Counted from the first letter of the stretch, positions 23,309 through 32,857 are shown. The stretch is 64,000 bases of DNA from Variovorax sp. IB41 (GCF_016405905.1 NZ_JAEFCB010000005.1:62001-126000); one strand, 5' to 3'. Numbers and translations are program-made. The notes: generated by a model from the sequence alone, not told the origin.

Positions 23309-24964
23309 CTACTTCTTGCCCCGCTTCACCGGCTTGGTCACCGCGGTCTTCGCATTGCGCCCCTTGCCCTCCTTGCCGCCCCCGTTCTCCTTCTCGAACC
23401 GCGCGAAGTATTCCGACGCGAGCTTTCGCAGCGACCGCCCGATGTTCGCGTAGTCGTATTCGTTGAGGTTCGCCAGCGACACCCGCCCCGACGCGTGCTT
23501 GCCCCCGAAGCCGCGCCCCGGCAGCAGCACGATGCTGGTCTCCTCGGCGATGCGAAAGAGCGCTTCGTTGGGCTGCAGCTTCGTCGCGATCCACTTGCCG
23601 AAGCGCTCGCCATGCATCTGCGTGGCAATGTCCTGCAGGTCGAGCAGGTGGTAGTAGTTGACCGAGTTCGGGTCTTCCTGCATCGGCAGGCCCAGCTCGC
23701 GGTAGAGCGCTTCCTTGCGGCGCAGCACGATGCGCTTCATCGACTGCTTGTAGGCCTGCGGTTCGTCCATGAGGCAGAAGAGCGAGAACATCACCATCTG
23801 CGCCTGCACGGGCGTCGAAAGGCCGGCCGTGTGGTTCAGCGCCACGGTGCGGCTGTCGGCCACCAGGCGGTCGATGAACTTCAGCTTGCGCGGCTCGGTG
23901 GTGATGGAGCTGTAGCGCGCGTCGAGTTCCTTTTTCTTCGCCTCGGGCAGGGCCGCGATCTTGCGGTCGATGACGTTGTCCTCGTGCGTGGCCACCACGC
24001 CCATGCGCCAGCCGGTCACACCGAAATACTTGGAGAACGAATACACCAGGATGGTGTTCTGCGGCGCGATCGCGAACAGCGAGAGAAAGTTGTCCGCGAA
24101 GGTGCCGTACACGTCGTCGGTGAGGATGATGAGGTCGGGCCGTTGCTTGACGATGTCCGCGATGTAGCCCAGCACCTCGTCGCTCATCTTCACCGAGGGC
24201 GGGTTGCTCGGGTTGCAGAGGAAGAAGGCCTTGACCTTCGGATCGAGCAGTTTTTGCAACTCCTTCTTGGTGAACTGCCAGTTGTTCTCGGGCGGCGCGT
24301 CGATCAGCGTCTCGACGAGCTGGTAGTCGTTCAGGTGCGGAATCTCGATGTAGGGCGTGAAGATCGGCATGCCCAGCGCGATGGTGTCGCCGGGCGAGAG
24401 CACGTTGTTCTCGCGCAGGCTGTTGAAGAGGTAGGTCATGGCGGCCGTGCCGCCTTCCACCGCGTACATGTCGAAGGTGCCCACGAAGGGGTGGGTGCCG
24501 ATCATCTCCTGGTGGATGTACTTGCCCACGATGATTTCCGAGAGCCGCAGCATGCGGTCGGGCACCGGGTAGTTGCAGCCCAGGATGGCCACGCACATCT
24601 CGTAGATGAAGTCGCCCGCCGACAGGCCCAGCTGGTCGCGCACGTACGACACGGCCGCCTCGATGAAGCGCGTGCCCGGCGCGCCCGCATGCGCCTTGGC
24701 AAAGATCTCGAAGCGCGCCTCGATGCCCTCGCGCCGCGGAAAGCCGCCCACGTGCTCCATGTAGATGTAGGAGCGCTCGGCCTCGCTCATCGCGAACTGG
24801 CCGAACTGGAAGAAGCCGTGCCGCGGCGTGGTGGCCAGGAAGTTCGGGTTGCCGCGCCCCGCGTTGAGCATGAGGCGGTCGCTCTGGCTCGCGACCTGGA
24901 TCAGGGCGTCCTTCAGTTCGAACGGGCTCAGGCCCGCCAGTTTCTTCACGTCGCTGAAATCCAT
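23309..24964 (-). CDS. aspD: Bifunctional aspartate aminotransferase / L-aspartate 4-decarboxylase
   Basis: A 551-residue PLP enzyme, longer than ordinary fold-I aminotransferases (~400), which is the hallmark of aspartate 4-decarboxylase. It converts aspartate to alanine plus CO2. Features include an N-terminal extension with LNAGRGNPNFLATTPRHGFF, the catalytic-lysine region VYSFSKYFGVTGWRMG, FFLCNPSNPPSVKM and ILTDDVYGTFADNF. The lysine-rich C-terminus (KPVKRGKK) is probably disordered. The ATG has an AAGGAGC ribosome binding site. It lies downstream of two aspartate:alanine antiporter genes; together they couple decarboxylation to generation of a proton-motive force. Confidence 0.93.
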   Translation of the reverse strand: MDFSDVKKLAGLSPFELKDALIQVASQSDRLMLNAGRGNPNFLATTPRHGFFQFGQFAMSEAERSYIYMEHVGGFPRREGIEARFEIFAKAHAGAPGTRFIEAAVSYVRDQLGLSAGDFIYEMCVAILGCNYPVPDRMLRLSEIIVGKYIHQEMIGTHPFVGTFDMYAVEGGTAAMTYLFNSLRENNVLSPGDTIALGMPIFTPYIEIPHLNDYQLVETLIDAPPENNWQFTKKELQKLLDPKVKAFFLCNPSNPPSVKMSDEVLGYIADIVKQRPDLIILTDDVYGTFADNFLSLFAIAPQNTILVYSFSKYFGVTGWRMGVVATHEDNVIDRKIAALPEAKKKELDARYSSITTEPRKLKFIDRLVADSRTVALNHTAGLSTPVQAQMVMFSLFCLMDEPQAYKQSMKRIVLRRKEALYRELGLPMQEDPNSVNYYHLLDLQDIATQMHGERFGKWIATKLQPNEALFRIAEETSIVLLPGRGFGGKHASGRVSLANLNEYDYANIGRSLRKLASEYFARFEKENGGGKEGKGRNAKTAVTKPVKRGKK

Positions 24965-25019
24965 TGGATGCTCCTTGGTTGAAAAAGAAGAAGGGAAAAC
25001 GGGAGAGGCCGCGCCGTGC

Positions 25020-26708
25020 TCAGACCAGCGCGACGATCAGCGGCCCGAGCAGCGTCAAGAACACGTTCGCCAGCGCATAGGTGATGGCGAAGGGCACGGT
25101 GGGAATCGAGTTTTCCGCCTTGCCCAGCACCTCGCCGAACGCCGGGTTGGCGCTGCGCGAGCCGCTCAGCGCGCCCGCGAAGACGGCCGTGTTGGCGTAG
25201 CGCAGCACGTACTTGCCGAACAGCATGGTCAAGAGCATCGGCACGATGGTCACGACCACGCCCACGCCGAAGATCGTGAGGCCCAGCTGCTTGACGGTCT
25301 CCACCGCCTGCAGGCCCGACGACAGGCCCACCACCACGACGAAGCCCGCAAGGCCCAGGTCTTTCAGCAGCTGCACCGCGGCCGGCGGCAGCGCGCCGAA
25401 GGTCTGGCGCCTAGCGCGGTACCAGCCGAAGACGAGGCCCGCGAGCAACGCGCCGCCGCCCGAGCCGAGCGTGAGCGGGATGTTGCCGAGCTTCACGCTC
25501 AAGAGGCCGACGAGAAGGCCCACCACGAGGCCCGCGCCCAGATACACGAAGTCGGTCTTGGCGCTCGGCACGATCACGTCGCCGACCAGCGCCGCCACGC
25601 GTTTGACGTCCTGTTCCGCGCCGAAGATCGACACCAGGTCGCCGGCCTGCACCACGGTGTCGGGCTGCATCGGCAGCGCCTTGCCCATGCGCGCGAGCCC
25701 CGTCACGAAGATGCCGTGGCGCACGCCGCCCGCGGTGGCCTGGCGGATCTGGTCCACCGTCTTGCCGTCGAACTCCTTGTTGGTGAGCACGATCTCGCGC
25801 TTCTCCAGCGTGAGCTCCATGCCGTCGACGGCGAACACTTCCTTGCCCAAGAGCGGCGCGCTCGCCACGACCGCATCGCGCCGGCCCACGGCGAGCACGA
25901 TGTCGCCCTGGCGCAGCGCGAGCGTGGGGCTCACCTCGATGAACTTGCCATCGCGCTTCACGCGCTCGATGGTGATGGTGGTCGCAGGGTTCGCGTTCTC
26001 GATGTCGGCCACCGTGCGCTGCGGGTCGGTCGCGAGTTCGTAGATGCGGCCCACGAGCGAGGGCGCCGCCGCTTCCTGGTCGGCGCCGAGCACCTTCACG
26101 CCGGCCTGCTGCGCCGTCTCGGCCGCGATGGCGTCGTCGCGGATCGTGCGGCCCATGAACTTGGGCAGGATGTTGACGCACACGATGATCGCGCCGAAGG
26201 AGCCGAACACATAGGTCACCGCATAGCCGATCGCCACGTTGGCCTGCAGCCGCGCGGTCTCGGCTGCGGCGAGCCCGAGCTTGCCGATGGCATCGCCGGC
26301 CGTGCCGATGATGGCCGACTGCGTGAGCCCGCCCGCCGCCACGCCCGCGGCCAGGCCCTTGTCCAGCCCGCACAGCTTCGCCATGACCACCACCGTCGCA
26401 AGGCCCGTGGCGGCCATCACGGCGGCCAGGATGATCTCTTTCACCGACTGCCTGCCCAGCGAGCTGAAGAACTGCGGCCCGCTCTCGAAGCCCACCGCGT
26501 AGATGAAGAGCGCGAACAGCACCGCCTTCACGCCCGCATCGACCTGCACGCCCACCTGGCTCACGACGACCGCCACCAGCAGCGAGCCGGCCACGCCGCC
26601 GAGCTGGAACTTGCCGAACTTGATCTTGCCGATCCAGTAGCCGACCGCCAGCGACAGGAAGAGCGCCATCTCGGGCGACTTCTTGAAGAGGTCATGAAGC
26701 CATTCCAT
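25020..26708 (-). CDS. aspT: Aspartate:alanine antiporter (AspT family), copy 1
   Basis: A 562-residue inner-membrane exchanger. Two hydrophobic halves flank a cytosolic loop with two TrkA-C-like domains. It begins WLHDLFKKSPEMALFLSLAVG, has GYWIGKIKFGKFQLGGVAGSLL, the motif GFESGPQFFSSLGRQ, the TrkA-C blocks near KRDGKFIEVSPTLALRQGDIVL and VSIFGAEQDVKR, and the second-half repeat LGSGGGALLAGLVFGWYRARR with GLSSGLQAVE. AspT exchanges aspartate(1-) for alanine(0), which is electrogenic. A good AAAGGAC ribosome binding site precedes the ATG. It lies 19 nt after the second copy and 55 nt before aspD. Confidence 0.92.
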   Translation of the reverse strand: MEWLHDLFKKSPEMALFLSLAVGYWIGKIKFGKFQLGGVAGSLLVAVVVSQVGVQVDAGVKAVLFALFIYAVGFESGPQFFSSLGRQSVKEIILAAVMAATGLATVVVMAKLCGLDKGLAAGVAAGGLTQSAIIGTAGDAIGKLGLAAAETARLQANVAIGYAVTYVFGSFGAIIVCVNILPKFMGRTIRDDAIAAETAQQAGVKVLGADQEAAAPSLVGRIYELATDPQRTVADIENANPATTITIERVKRDGKFIEVSPTLALRQGDIVLAVGRRDAVVASAPLLGKEVFAVDGMELTLEKREIVLTNKEFDGKTVDQIRQATAGGVRHGIFVTGLARMGKALPMQPDTVVQAGDLVSIFGAEQDVKRVAALVGDVIVPSAKTDFVYLGAGLVVGLLVGLLSVKLGNIPLTLGSGGGALLAGLVFGWYRARRQTFGALPPAAVQLLKDLGLAGFVVVVGLSSGLQAVETVKQLGLTIFGVGVVVTIVPMLLTMLFGKYVLRYANTAVFAGALSGSRSANPAFGEVLGKAENSIPTVPFAITYALANVFLTLLGPLIVALV

Positions 26709-26727
26709 GGGTTTTTGTCCTTTCAGG

Positions 26728-28413
26728 TTATTTGGCGGTGTGAACCAGCCCGGCGAGGGCCACGATCAGCGGCCCCATCAGCGGCAGCACCACGTTCGAG
26801 ATGGCATAGGTGATCGTGTAGCCCAGGAGCGGCGTGGCATTGCCCGCCGCGTTCTGCACCGCGCTCAACGCCGGCGTGCTGCACTGCTGGCCCGCGATGG
26901 CGCCCAGCAGCACCGGCGCCTCGAGCTTGAGCAGGCGCCGCCCGACGAAGAGCGAGATGCACGCCGGCACCACCGCCACCGCCACGCCCACCAGCGGCAG
27001 CGCGACGCCGAATTTCTTCACGAGCGCGATCGCCTGCGGCCCCGAGGCCAGGCCCACGCAGGCGATGAAGGTGGCCAGGCCCAGGTCCTTCATGAGCGCG
27101 AGCGCATCGGGCGGCACGCTCAGGCGGTGCGGGTTCTTCGACTGGTACCAGCCGAAGGCCAGGCCCGTGACCAGCGCGCCGCCGCCCGTGCCGAGCGAGA
27201 ACGGAATGCCGCCGAGCTTGACGCTGAAGCCGCCGATGAATACGCCCAGAAGAATGCCCATCGCCGCGTAGCTGATGTTGCTGCGCGTCGAGGCGATGAC
27301 GCGGTCGCCCACCAGCGGCAGCGTGCGCGCCACGTCGGCGGCCGGCCCGTAGAGCTGGAGCACGTCGCCGCGTTGCAGCTTCACCTGGTGCAGGAGCGGC
27401 ATGACGTGGCCGTCGCGCGCCAGGCCCACGATCTGCAGCGCGGGCGGCAGTTGCGCATCGAGCTCGCGCAGGCCCCGCCCGAACCACTCGCGCCGGTTGA
27501 CCACCACCTCGGTGGTCTCCACGACCGCATCGAAGGCGGTGGTGTCCGCGAACTCGCGGCCCAGCAGCTCGGCCACGTTCACCAGCGTGCTGCGCCGTCC
27601 GATGGCCAGCACCTGGTCGTAGGCCTGCAGCCGCAGCGCGGGCTCCACGTTCAGCTTCTGCCCGCGCCGCACCACGCGCTCGATGCTCGCGTGGCCGCCC
27701 AGGATCGACATGAGCTCGCCCACCGTGCGCCCACGGCCCACCGTGACGAGGAACACGCGGCCGACCATCTCGGGCGTGGCGCTGGCCGAGGCGGGGTTCT
27801 CGTCGCCGCCGCCCATCGTCTTCCAGAGCCTGTCGGCCTCGGCGCGCAGGTCCACGCGCAGGAGCAGCGGAAAAACCTGGCTCGTGGCGACCACGATGGC
27901 GATGAGCCCGAACACGTAGGTGATGGAGTAGGCCGTCACCACGTTGGCCTGCAGCTGCTGGATGTCGGCGAGCGGCAGCGCGAGCTTGGAGATCGCGTCG
28001 GTGGCCGTGCCCACCACCGCCGATTCGGTCGCCGCGCCCGCCATCAGGCCGGCGGCGGTGCCCTGGTCGAGCGAGAGAAAGACGGTGGCGCCCAGCACCA
28101 GCGCCAGAACGGTGACCACTTCGACCAGGCAAAGGAGCCCGAGACGCAAGCCCTTGGCATCGAGATTTGCAAAGAATTGTGGCCCGCCCGCATAGCCCAG
28201 CGCAAAGATGAAGAGCATGAAAAAAACATTCTTTACGCTGTCGTCGAGCTTGATGCCGAGTTGCCCGACCACCAGCGCGGCAATCAAGGTGCCGCAAATT
28301 CCGCCGAGCTGAATAGGGCCGAAGCGGATCTGTCCGACCGCGTAGCCAATGGCGAGCACGAGAAAAAGCGCTATTTCCGGGTGGCTCCTGAGGATGCCGG
28401 CCGCGTCCGCCAT
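26728..28413 (-). CDS. Aspartate:alanine antiporter (AspT family), copy 2
   Basis: A 561-residue paralogue of the adjacent antiporter with the same architecture: AGILRSHPEIALFLVLAIGY at the N-terminus, FALGYAGGPQFFANLDAKG, central TrkA-C domains (ERVVRRGQKLNVEPALRLQ, LQRGDVLQLYGPAADVART) and LGTGGGALVTGLAFGWYQSKN followed by GLASGPQAI. I chose the ATG at 28411-28413; a GTG one codon earlier is equally possible (AAGGG upstream). It is the first gene of the operon. Divergence from copy 1 suggests a different substrate preference or hetero-oligomerisation rather than a recent duplication. Confidence 0.88.
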   Translation of the reverse strand: MADAAGILRSHPEIALFLVLAIGYAVGQIRFGPIQLGGICGTLIAALVVGQLGIKLDDSVKNVFFMLFIFALGYAGGPQFFANLDAKGLRLGLLCLVEVVTVLALVLGATVFLSLDQGTAAGLMAGAATESAVVGTATDAISKLALPLADIQQLQANVVTAYSITYVFGLIAIVVATSQVFPLLLRVDLRAEADRLWKTMGGGDENPASASATPEMVGRVFLVTVGRGRTVGELMSILGGHASIERVVRRGQKLNVEPALRLQAYDQVLAIGRRSTLVNVAELLGREFADTTAFDAVVETTEVVVNRREWFGRGLRELDAQLPPALQIVGLARDGHVMPLLHQVKLQRGDVLQLYGPAADVARTLPLVGDRVIASTRSNISYAAMGILLGVFIGGFSVKLGGIPFSLGTGGGALVTGLAFGWYQSKNPHRLSVPPDALALMKDLGLATFIACVGLASGPQAIALVKKFGVALPLVGVAVAVVPACISLFVGRRLLKLEAPVLLGAIAGQQCSTPALSAVQNAAGNATPLLGYTITYAISNVVLPLMGPLIVALAGLVHTAK

Positions 28414-28783
28414 CACCGGGTTTTTCCCTTGCGGGACAAGGCGTTTCTCATGCTTGAAAGCATTGCGTCGGTAATAAATGGAGGAATTGAATTGGCGATT
28501 GAAGGTGACGATAAATCAACATTGAAAATATTTGTGAAAATTTAAATGGCGCGCGATTGGACGCCTTTGAATTTCTAAAACAATAGGCCTATCCCTATAA
28601 GGCTGATTAGCCGGTTTGCCCTACATTCGCAAATCCGGAGGCCGGGAATGAAATTCGCCGATCGACAGCCCGGCCCCCGGGTTTTCGATAACTACAGGCA
28701 CTTGATTTAGTCGCCGCGCTGAAACATAGTTGCCCCCGTTCCCCAGTCACAAGACCCATCGCCCATCCCAAGGAGACACACCC
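28414..28783. other. Divergent regulatory region between aspT and frc operons
   Basis: About 370 nt. The part next to aspT (28470-28570) is strikingly AT-rich for this genome and should carry the leftward asp promoter, although no clean -35/-10 pair stands out. The right part carries a candidate rightward promoter for the sugar operon. No gene is seen. Confidence 0.6.
28702..28730 (+). promoter_or_regulatory. Candidate sigma-70 promoter of the frc-type operon
   Basis: TTGATT and CATAGT separated by 17 nt, placing the predicted transcription start about 45 nt before the frcB ATG with its AAGGAGA site. Confidence 0.5.
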
Positions 28784-29803
28784 ATGCTCAGTTCGCGCAG
28801 CCGCCGGCCAGCCCTGGCCCTCGCAGTCCTTTCCGTCGCCGCCCTTGCGGCATCCACGGCCTTCGCGGCCGGCGAGCCGGTCATCGGCCTGGTCACCAAG
28901 ACCGAGACCAACCCCTTCTTCGTGAAGATGAAAGAGGGCGCGCAGGAAGAAGCCAAGAAGCTCGGCGCCAAGCTGCTGTCGGGCGCGGGCAAGGCCGACG
29001 GCGACAACGCGGGCCAGATCACCGCGATGGAAAACATGATCGCGGCCGGCGCCAAGACCATCCTCATCACGCCCAGCGACGCCAAGGCGATCGTGCCGGC
29101 CATCAAGAAGGCGCGCGACAAGGGGATCATGGTGATCGCCCTGGACAGCCCGGCCGATCCGCCGGACGCGACCGATGCGCTCTTCGCCACCAACAACTAC
29201 ACCGCGGGCGTCTTGATCGGCGAATACGCCAAGGCCGCGATGGCCGGCAAGACGCCCAGGATCATCGCGCTCGACTTGCTGCCGGGCCACCCGGTGGGCG
29301 CGCAGCGGCACAACGGCTTCATGAAGGGCTTCGGCCTGGCGGCGAACGATGCCAAGTCGAACGAGCTTTCCAAGGCGCCCGAGATCGTCTGCATGGCCGA
29401 CAGCTTCGGCGACCAGGCCAAGGCGCAGACCGTGATGGAAAACTGCCTGCAGAAAGCGCCCGACGTGAACCTGGTCTACACGATCAACGAGCCCGCCGCG
29501 GCCGGTGCCTACACCGCGCTCAAGCGCGCGGGCAAGGAGAAGGGCGTGATGATCGTCTCGGTCGACGGCGGCTGCCAGGGCATCAAGGACACCAACGCCG
29601 GCGTCATCGCCGCAACCTCGCAGCAGTACCCGCTGAAGATGGCCGCCATGGGCGTGGCCGCGGGCGTCGAATTCGCCAAGACCGGCAAGAAGGCCTCGGG
29701 CTATGTCGACACGGGTGTCACGCTGATCGCCGGCAAGAGCGTGGCGGGCGTGGAGAGCAAGGACACCAAGACCGGCGCCGAGCTGTGCTGGGGCAAGAAG
29801 TAA
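28784..29803 (+). CDS. frcB: Sugar ABC transporter periplasmic binding protein (FrcB-like, fructose/ribose class)
   Basis: A 339-residue class-B periplasmic binding protein. It has a Sec signal peptide (RRPALALAVLSVAALAASTAFA, cleaved before AGEPVIGLV), then the first-lobe KTETNPFFVKMKEGAQEEAKKLGA, the hinge region with TILITPSDAKAIVPAIKKA, VIALDSPADP, and the second-lobe GHPVGAQRHNGFMKG and VDGGCQGIKD. The resemblance is to FrcB, but other sugars of the RbsB group cannot be excluded. A strong AAGGAGA site precedes the ATG. It is the first gene of a four-gene operon with permease, ATPase and ROK regulator. Confidence 0.85.
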   Translation: MLSSRSRRPALALAVLSVAALAASTAFAAGEPVIGLVTKTETNPFFVKMKEGAQEEAKKLGAKLLSGAGKADGDNAGQITAMENMIAAGAKTILITPSDAKAIVPAIKKARDKGIMVIALDSPADPPDATDALFATNNYTAGVLIGEYAKAAMAGKTPRIIALDLLPGHPVGAQRHNGFMKGFGLAANDAKSNELSKAPEIVCMADSFGDQAKAQTVMENCLQKAPDVNLVYTINEPAAAGAYTALKRAGKEKGVMIVSVDGGCQGIKDTNAGVIAATSQQYPLKMAAMGVAAGVEFAKTGKKASGYVDTGVTLIAGKSVAGVESKDTKTGAELCWGKK

Positions 29804-29843
29804 TCAGGCACCGCAAGAACGAGACCGCAGGGAGCACACAACA

Positions 29844-30809
29844 ATGACGACGACGAAATCCCCGACGCACCACATCCCGTGGGGCGCCCTCGGGCCTTGG
29901 CTGGCCCTGCTGGGCGCATGCATCTTCTTCGCGACGCAGTCCGACCGGTTCCTCACCGGCGAGAACCTGTCGCTCATCCTGCAGCAGGTGATGGTGGTGG
30001 GCGTGATCGCCATCGGCCAGACGCTGATCATCCTCACGGCGGGCATCGACCTGTCGTGCGGCATGGTGATGGCGCTGGGCGGCATCGTCATGAGCAAGTT
30101 CGCCACCGAGCTCGGGCTGCCCGTGCCGGTGGCCATTCTTTGCGGCGTGGGCGTGACGACGCTCTTCGGCCTGGTCAACGGCCTCCTGGTCACGCGCATC
30201 AAGCTGCCGCCCTTCATCGTGACGCTGGGCACGCTGAACATCGCGTTCGCGATCACGCAGCTGTATTCGTCGTCGCAGACCATCACCGATTTGCCCGCGA
30301 GCCTCACGGGGCTGGGCACCACCTTCGCCATCGGCGGCACCGAGGTCGCCTGGGGCGCGGTGCTGATGGTGCTGCTGTACCTGCTCGCGTGGTTCGTGCT
30401 GCGCGAGACGGGCGCGGGCCGCCACATCTACGCCGTGGGCAACAACGCCGAGGCGACGCGCCTGGTGGGCATTCCGACCCAGCGCGTGCTGCTGGGCGTG
30501 TACGTGGCGGCGGGCGCGCTCTATGGCATCGCTTCGCTGCTGTCGGTGGCGCGCACCGGCGTGGGCGACCCCAATGCGGGCCAGACCGAGAACCTGGACG
30601 CCATCACCGCGGTGGTGCTCGGCGGCACCAGCCTCTTCGGCGGCCGCGGCATCGTGCTGGGCTCGCTGATCGGCGTGCTGATCGTGGGGGTGTTTCGCAA
30701 CGGGCTCACGCTGATGGGCGTGTCCTCGATCTACCAGGTGCTGGTGACGGGCGTGCTCGTGATCCTCGCAGTGGCGGCCGACCAACTCTCGCGCAAGGGA
30801 GCACGCTGA
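29844..30809 (+). CDS. frcC: Sugar ABC transporter permease (FrcC/RbsC-like)
   Basis: A 321-residue inner-membrane subunit with 8-10 helices. Family signatures include GQTLIILTAGIDLSCGMVMA, TRIKLPPFIVTLGTLNI, YAVGNNAEATRLVGI and AVVLGGTSLFGGRGIVLGS. It forms a homodimer that works with the single-domain ATPase encoded next. GGGAG lies 9 nt before the ATG; the TGA overlaps the ATPase ATG by one nucleotide (TGATG). Confidence 0.9.
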   Translation: MTTTKSPTHHIPWGALGPWLALLGACIFFATQSDRFLTGENLSLILQQVMVVGVIAIGQTLIILTAGIDLSCGMVMALGGIVMSKFATELGLPVPVAILCGVGVTTLFGLVNGLLVTRIKLPPFIVTLGTLNIAFAITQLYSSSQTITDLPASLTGLGTTFAIGGTEVAWGAVLMVLLYLLAWFVLRETGAGRHIYAVGNNAEATRLVGIPTQRVLLGVYVAAGALYGIASLLSVARTGVGDPNAGQTENLDAITAVVLGGTSLFGGRGIVLGSLIGVLIVGVFRNGLTLMGVSSIYQVLVTGVLVILAVAADQLSRKGAR

Positions 30810-31606
30810 TGAACACCGTTGCCAACCCCAAGATCGTCATGCAGGCCAAGGGCCTCGTGAAGCGCTACGGCCAGGTCACCGCGCTGGACGGCGTCGACTT
30901 CGAACTGCGCGAAGGCGAAATCCTCGCGGTGATCGGCGACAACGGCGCGGGCAAGTCCTCGCTCATCAAGGCGCTCTCGGGCGCGGTGGTGCCCGACCAG
31001 GGCGAGATCCTGCTGGACGGCGCGCCGGTGCACTTTCGCAATCCGCTCGATGCGCGCCGCGCGGGCATCGAGACGGTCTATCAAGACCTGGCCGTGGCAC
31101 CCGCTATGACCATCTACGAGAACCTCTTTCTCGGCCGCGAACTGCGCCGCCCCGGGTTCCTGGGCAACGTGCTGCGCATGCTCGACAAGAAGAAGATGCT
31201 GCAGGAAAGCGCCGCGCGCATGGCCGACCTGAAGGTGGGCATCCAGTCGATGACGCAGGCGGTCGAAACGCTCTCGGGCGGCCAGCGCCAGTGCGTGGCC
31301 GTGGCGCGCAGTGCGGCCTTCGCGCGGCACGTGGTCATCATGGACGAGCCCACCGCCGCGCTCGGCGTGAAGGAGGGCAACATGGTGCTGGAACTCATCC
31401 GCCGGGTGCGCGACAAGGGCCTGCCCGTGGTGCTCATCAGCCACAACATGCCGCACGTGTTCGAGGTGGCCGACCGCATCCACGTCGCGCGGCTGGGCAA
31501 GCGCGCCGCGGTGCTCAACCCGAAGAAGATCAGCATGAGCGACACCGTGGCCGTGATGACCGGCGCCATGACCGCCGACCAGCTGCCCGCGGACGCGCAT
31601 GCCTGA
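30809..31606 (+). CDS. frcA: Sugar ABC transporter ATP-binding protein, single-domain (FrcA-like)
   Basis: A 265-residue ATPase with only one nucleotide-binding domain, unlike RbsA/XylG which carry two; this single-domain form plus an ROK gene is the frc arrangement. Walker A is GDNGAGKSS, the Q-loop is in VYQDLAVAPAMTIYENLFLG, the signature is LSGGQRQ, Walker B is VVIMDEPTAALGVKE and the H-loop is in LISHNMPHVFEVADRIHV. It starts at an ATG in the TGATG junction and its end overlaps the ROK gene by 8 nt. Confidence 0.92.
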   Translation: MNTVANPKIVMQAKGLVKRYGQVTALDGVDFELREGEILAVIGDNGAGKSSLIKALSGAVVPDQGEILLDGAPVHFRNPLDARRAGIETVYQDLAVAPAMTIYENLFLGRELRRPGFLGNVLRMLDKKKMLQESAARMADLKVGIQSMTQAVETLSGGQRQCVAVARSAAFARHVVIMDEPTAALGVKEGNMVLELIRRVRDKGLPVVLISHNMPHVFEVADRIHVARLGKRAAVLNPKKISMSDTVAVMTGAMTADQLPADAHA

Positions 31607-32828
31607 TGTGGAGGCACCCACTGCAGCGCGCTCGCCCGACCTGCTGCGCCCGCGCGGCTCCAACCAGGTCGGCATGCGCCAGTTCAACGAGCGCGTGGTG
31701 CTGCAGGCGCTGCGCGTGCACACGAGCCTGCCCAAGGCCGACCTCGCGCGCCTCACGGGGCTGAGCGCGCAGACCATCGGGCTCATCACCGCGCGGCTGG
31801 AAGAAGACCAACTCATCGTCAAGCAAAACCGGGTGCGCGGGCGCATCGGGCAGCCTTCGGTGCCGCTCGCGCTGAACCCCGACGGGGCGTTTGCCATCGG
31901 CATCAAGGTGGGGCGGCGCGGCGCGGAGTGGCTCTTGATCGACTTCACCGCGCAGGTGCGCGAGCGCCATGCGATGAGCTACGACTTTCCCGATGCCGAT
32001 GCGCTGCTGCCCGCGATTGCCGAGCACATCCATCGCCTGCGCGACGGGCTCGGTGCGCTCGCCGCGCGCAATGTCGGCGCGGGGCTCGCCGCGCCGTACC
32101 TGCTGGGCGGCTGGCACCGCACGCTGGGCCTGTCGAAAGCGCAGTCGGACGAGTGGAACCAGATGGACCTGCTGGCCGAGGTGCGCGCGCGCACCGAGGT
32201 GCCGGTGAGCTTCGCGCGCGACACCGTGGCCGCCTGCGTGGCCGAACTGGTGGGCGGGCGCGGGCATGACCTCAAGAGCTTTCTCTACATCTTCGTGGAC
32301 ACCTTCGTGGGCGGCGGGCTGGTCATCGATTCGCACCTGCACGCGGGCGCGAACGGCAATGCCGGCGCGCTGGCTTCGTTGCCGATGCAGCCGGTGCGTG
32401 CAGGGGGCGCGCTGCCGCCGCAGGTGATGGCCGAAGCCTCGCTGTGGGAGCTCGAGCAGCGCCTGCAGGGCGAAGGGCTCGACCCCGCCGCGGCCTACGA
32501 CGACCGCGCGTTGCAGGCGCCATACGCCGCGGCCACGCAGGCCTGGCTCGGCTCGGCGTCGCTGGCGCTGGCGCATGCCATCGTCAGCAGCACCGCGGTG
32601 CTCGATTTGGCCGATGTGGTGATGGATGGATCGATGTCACGCGCATTGCTGCAGGCGCTGCTCGACCAGACGCGCGCAGCGCTCGCGCAATGCAACTGGG
32701 AAGGCCTGTGGCCGCCGCAGTTGCACGGGGGCAGGGTGGGGGCGCAGGCCTGTGCGCTGGGCGGCGCGATGCTGCCGCTCCATGCGAACTTCGCGCCGGA
32801 TCACGATGTATTCCTGAAGGCGGCCTGA
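31599..32828 (+). CDS. ROK-family transcriptional regulator (FrcR-like) without zinc-binding cysteines
   Basis: A 409-residue regulator with an N-terminal winged helix (NERVVLQALRVHTSLPKADLARLTGLSAQTIGLI, then GQPSVPLALNP) and an ROK actin-like sugar-sensing domain (AFAIGIKVGRRGAEWLL, FLYIFVDTFVGGGLVID). Most ROK proteins have a C-x-C-G-x-x-G-C zinc site after GH; here that region reads GANGNAGALASLPMQP followed by GALPPQ with no cysteines. The usual catalytic DN is also absent (ARDTVAACVAEL), consistent with a regulator rather than a kinase. It probably controls the frc operon of which it is the last gene. Confidence 0.85.
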   Translation: MPDVEAPTAARSPDLLRPRGSNQVGMRQFNERVVLQALRVHTSLPKADLARLTGLSAQTIGLITARLEEDQLIVKQNRVRGRIGQPSVPLALNPDGAFAIGIKVGRRGAEWLLIDFTAQVRERHAMSYDFPDADALLPAIAEHIHRLRDGLGALAARNVGAGLAAPYLLGGWHRTLGLSKAQSDEWNQMDLLAEVRARTEVPVSFARDTVAACVAELVGGRGHDLKSFLYIFVDTFVGGGLVIDSHLHAGANGNAGALASLPMQPVRAGGALPPQVMAEASLWELEQRLQGEGLDPAAAYDDRALQAPYAAATQAWLGSASLALAHAIVSSTAVLDLADVVMDGSMSRALLQALLDQTRAALAQCNWEGLWPPQLHGGRVGAQACALGGAMLPLHANFAPDHDVFLKAA

Positions 32829-32857
32829 GCGCCTGCGCAGGGACCGGCCTCAGCCGC

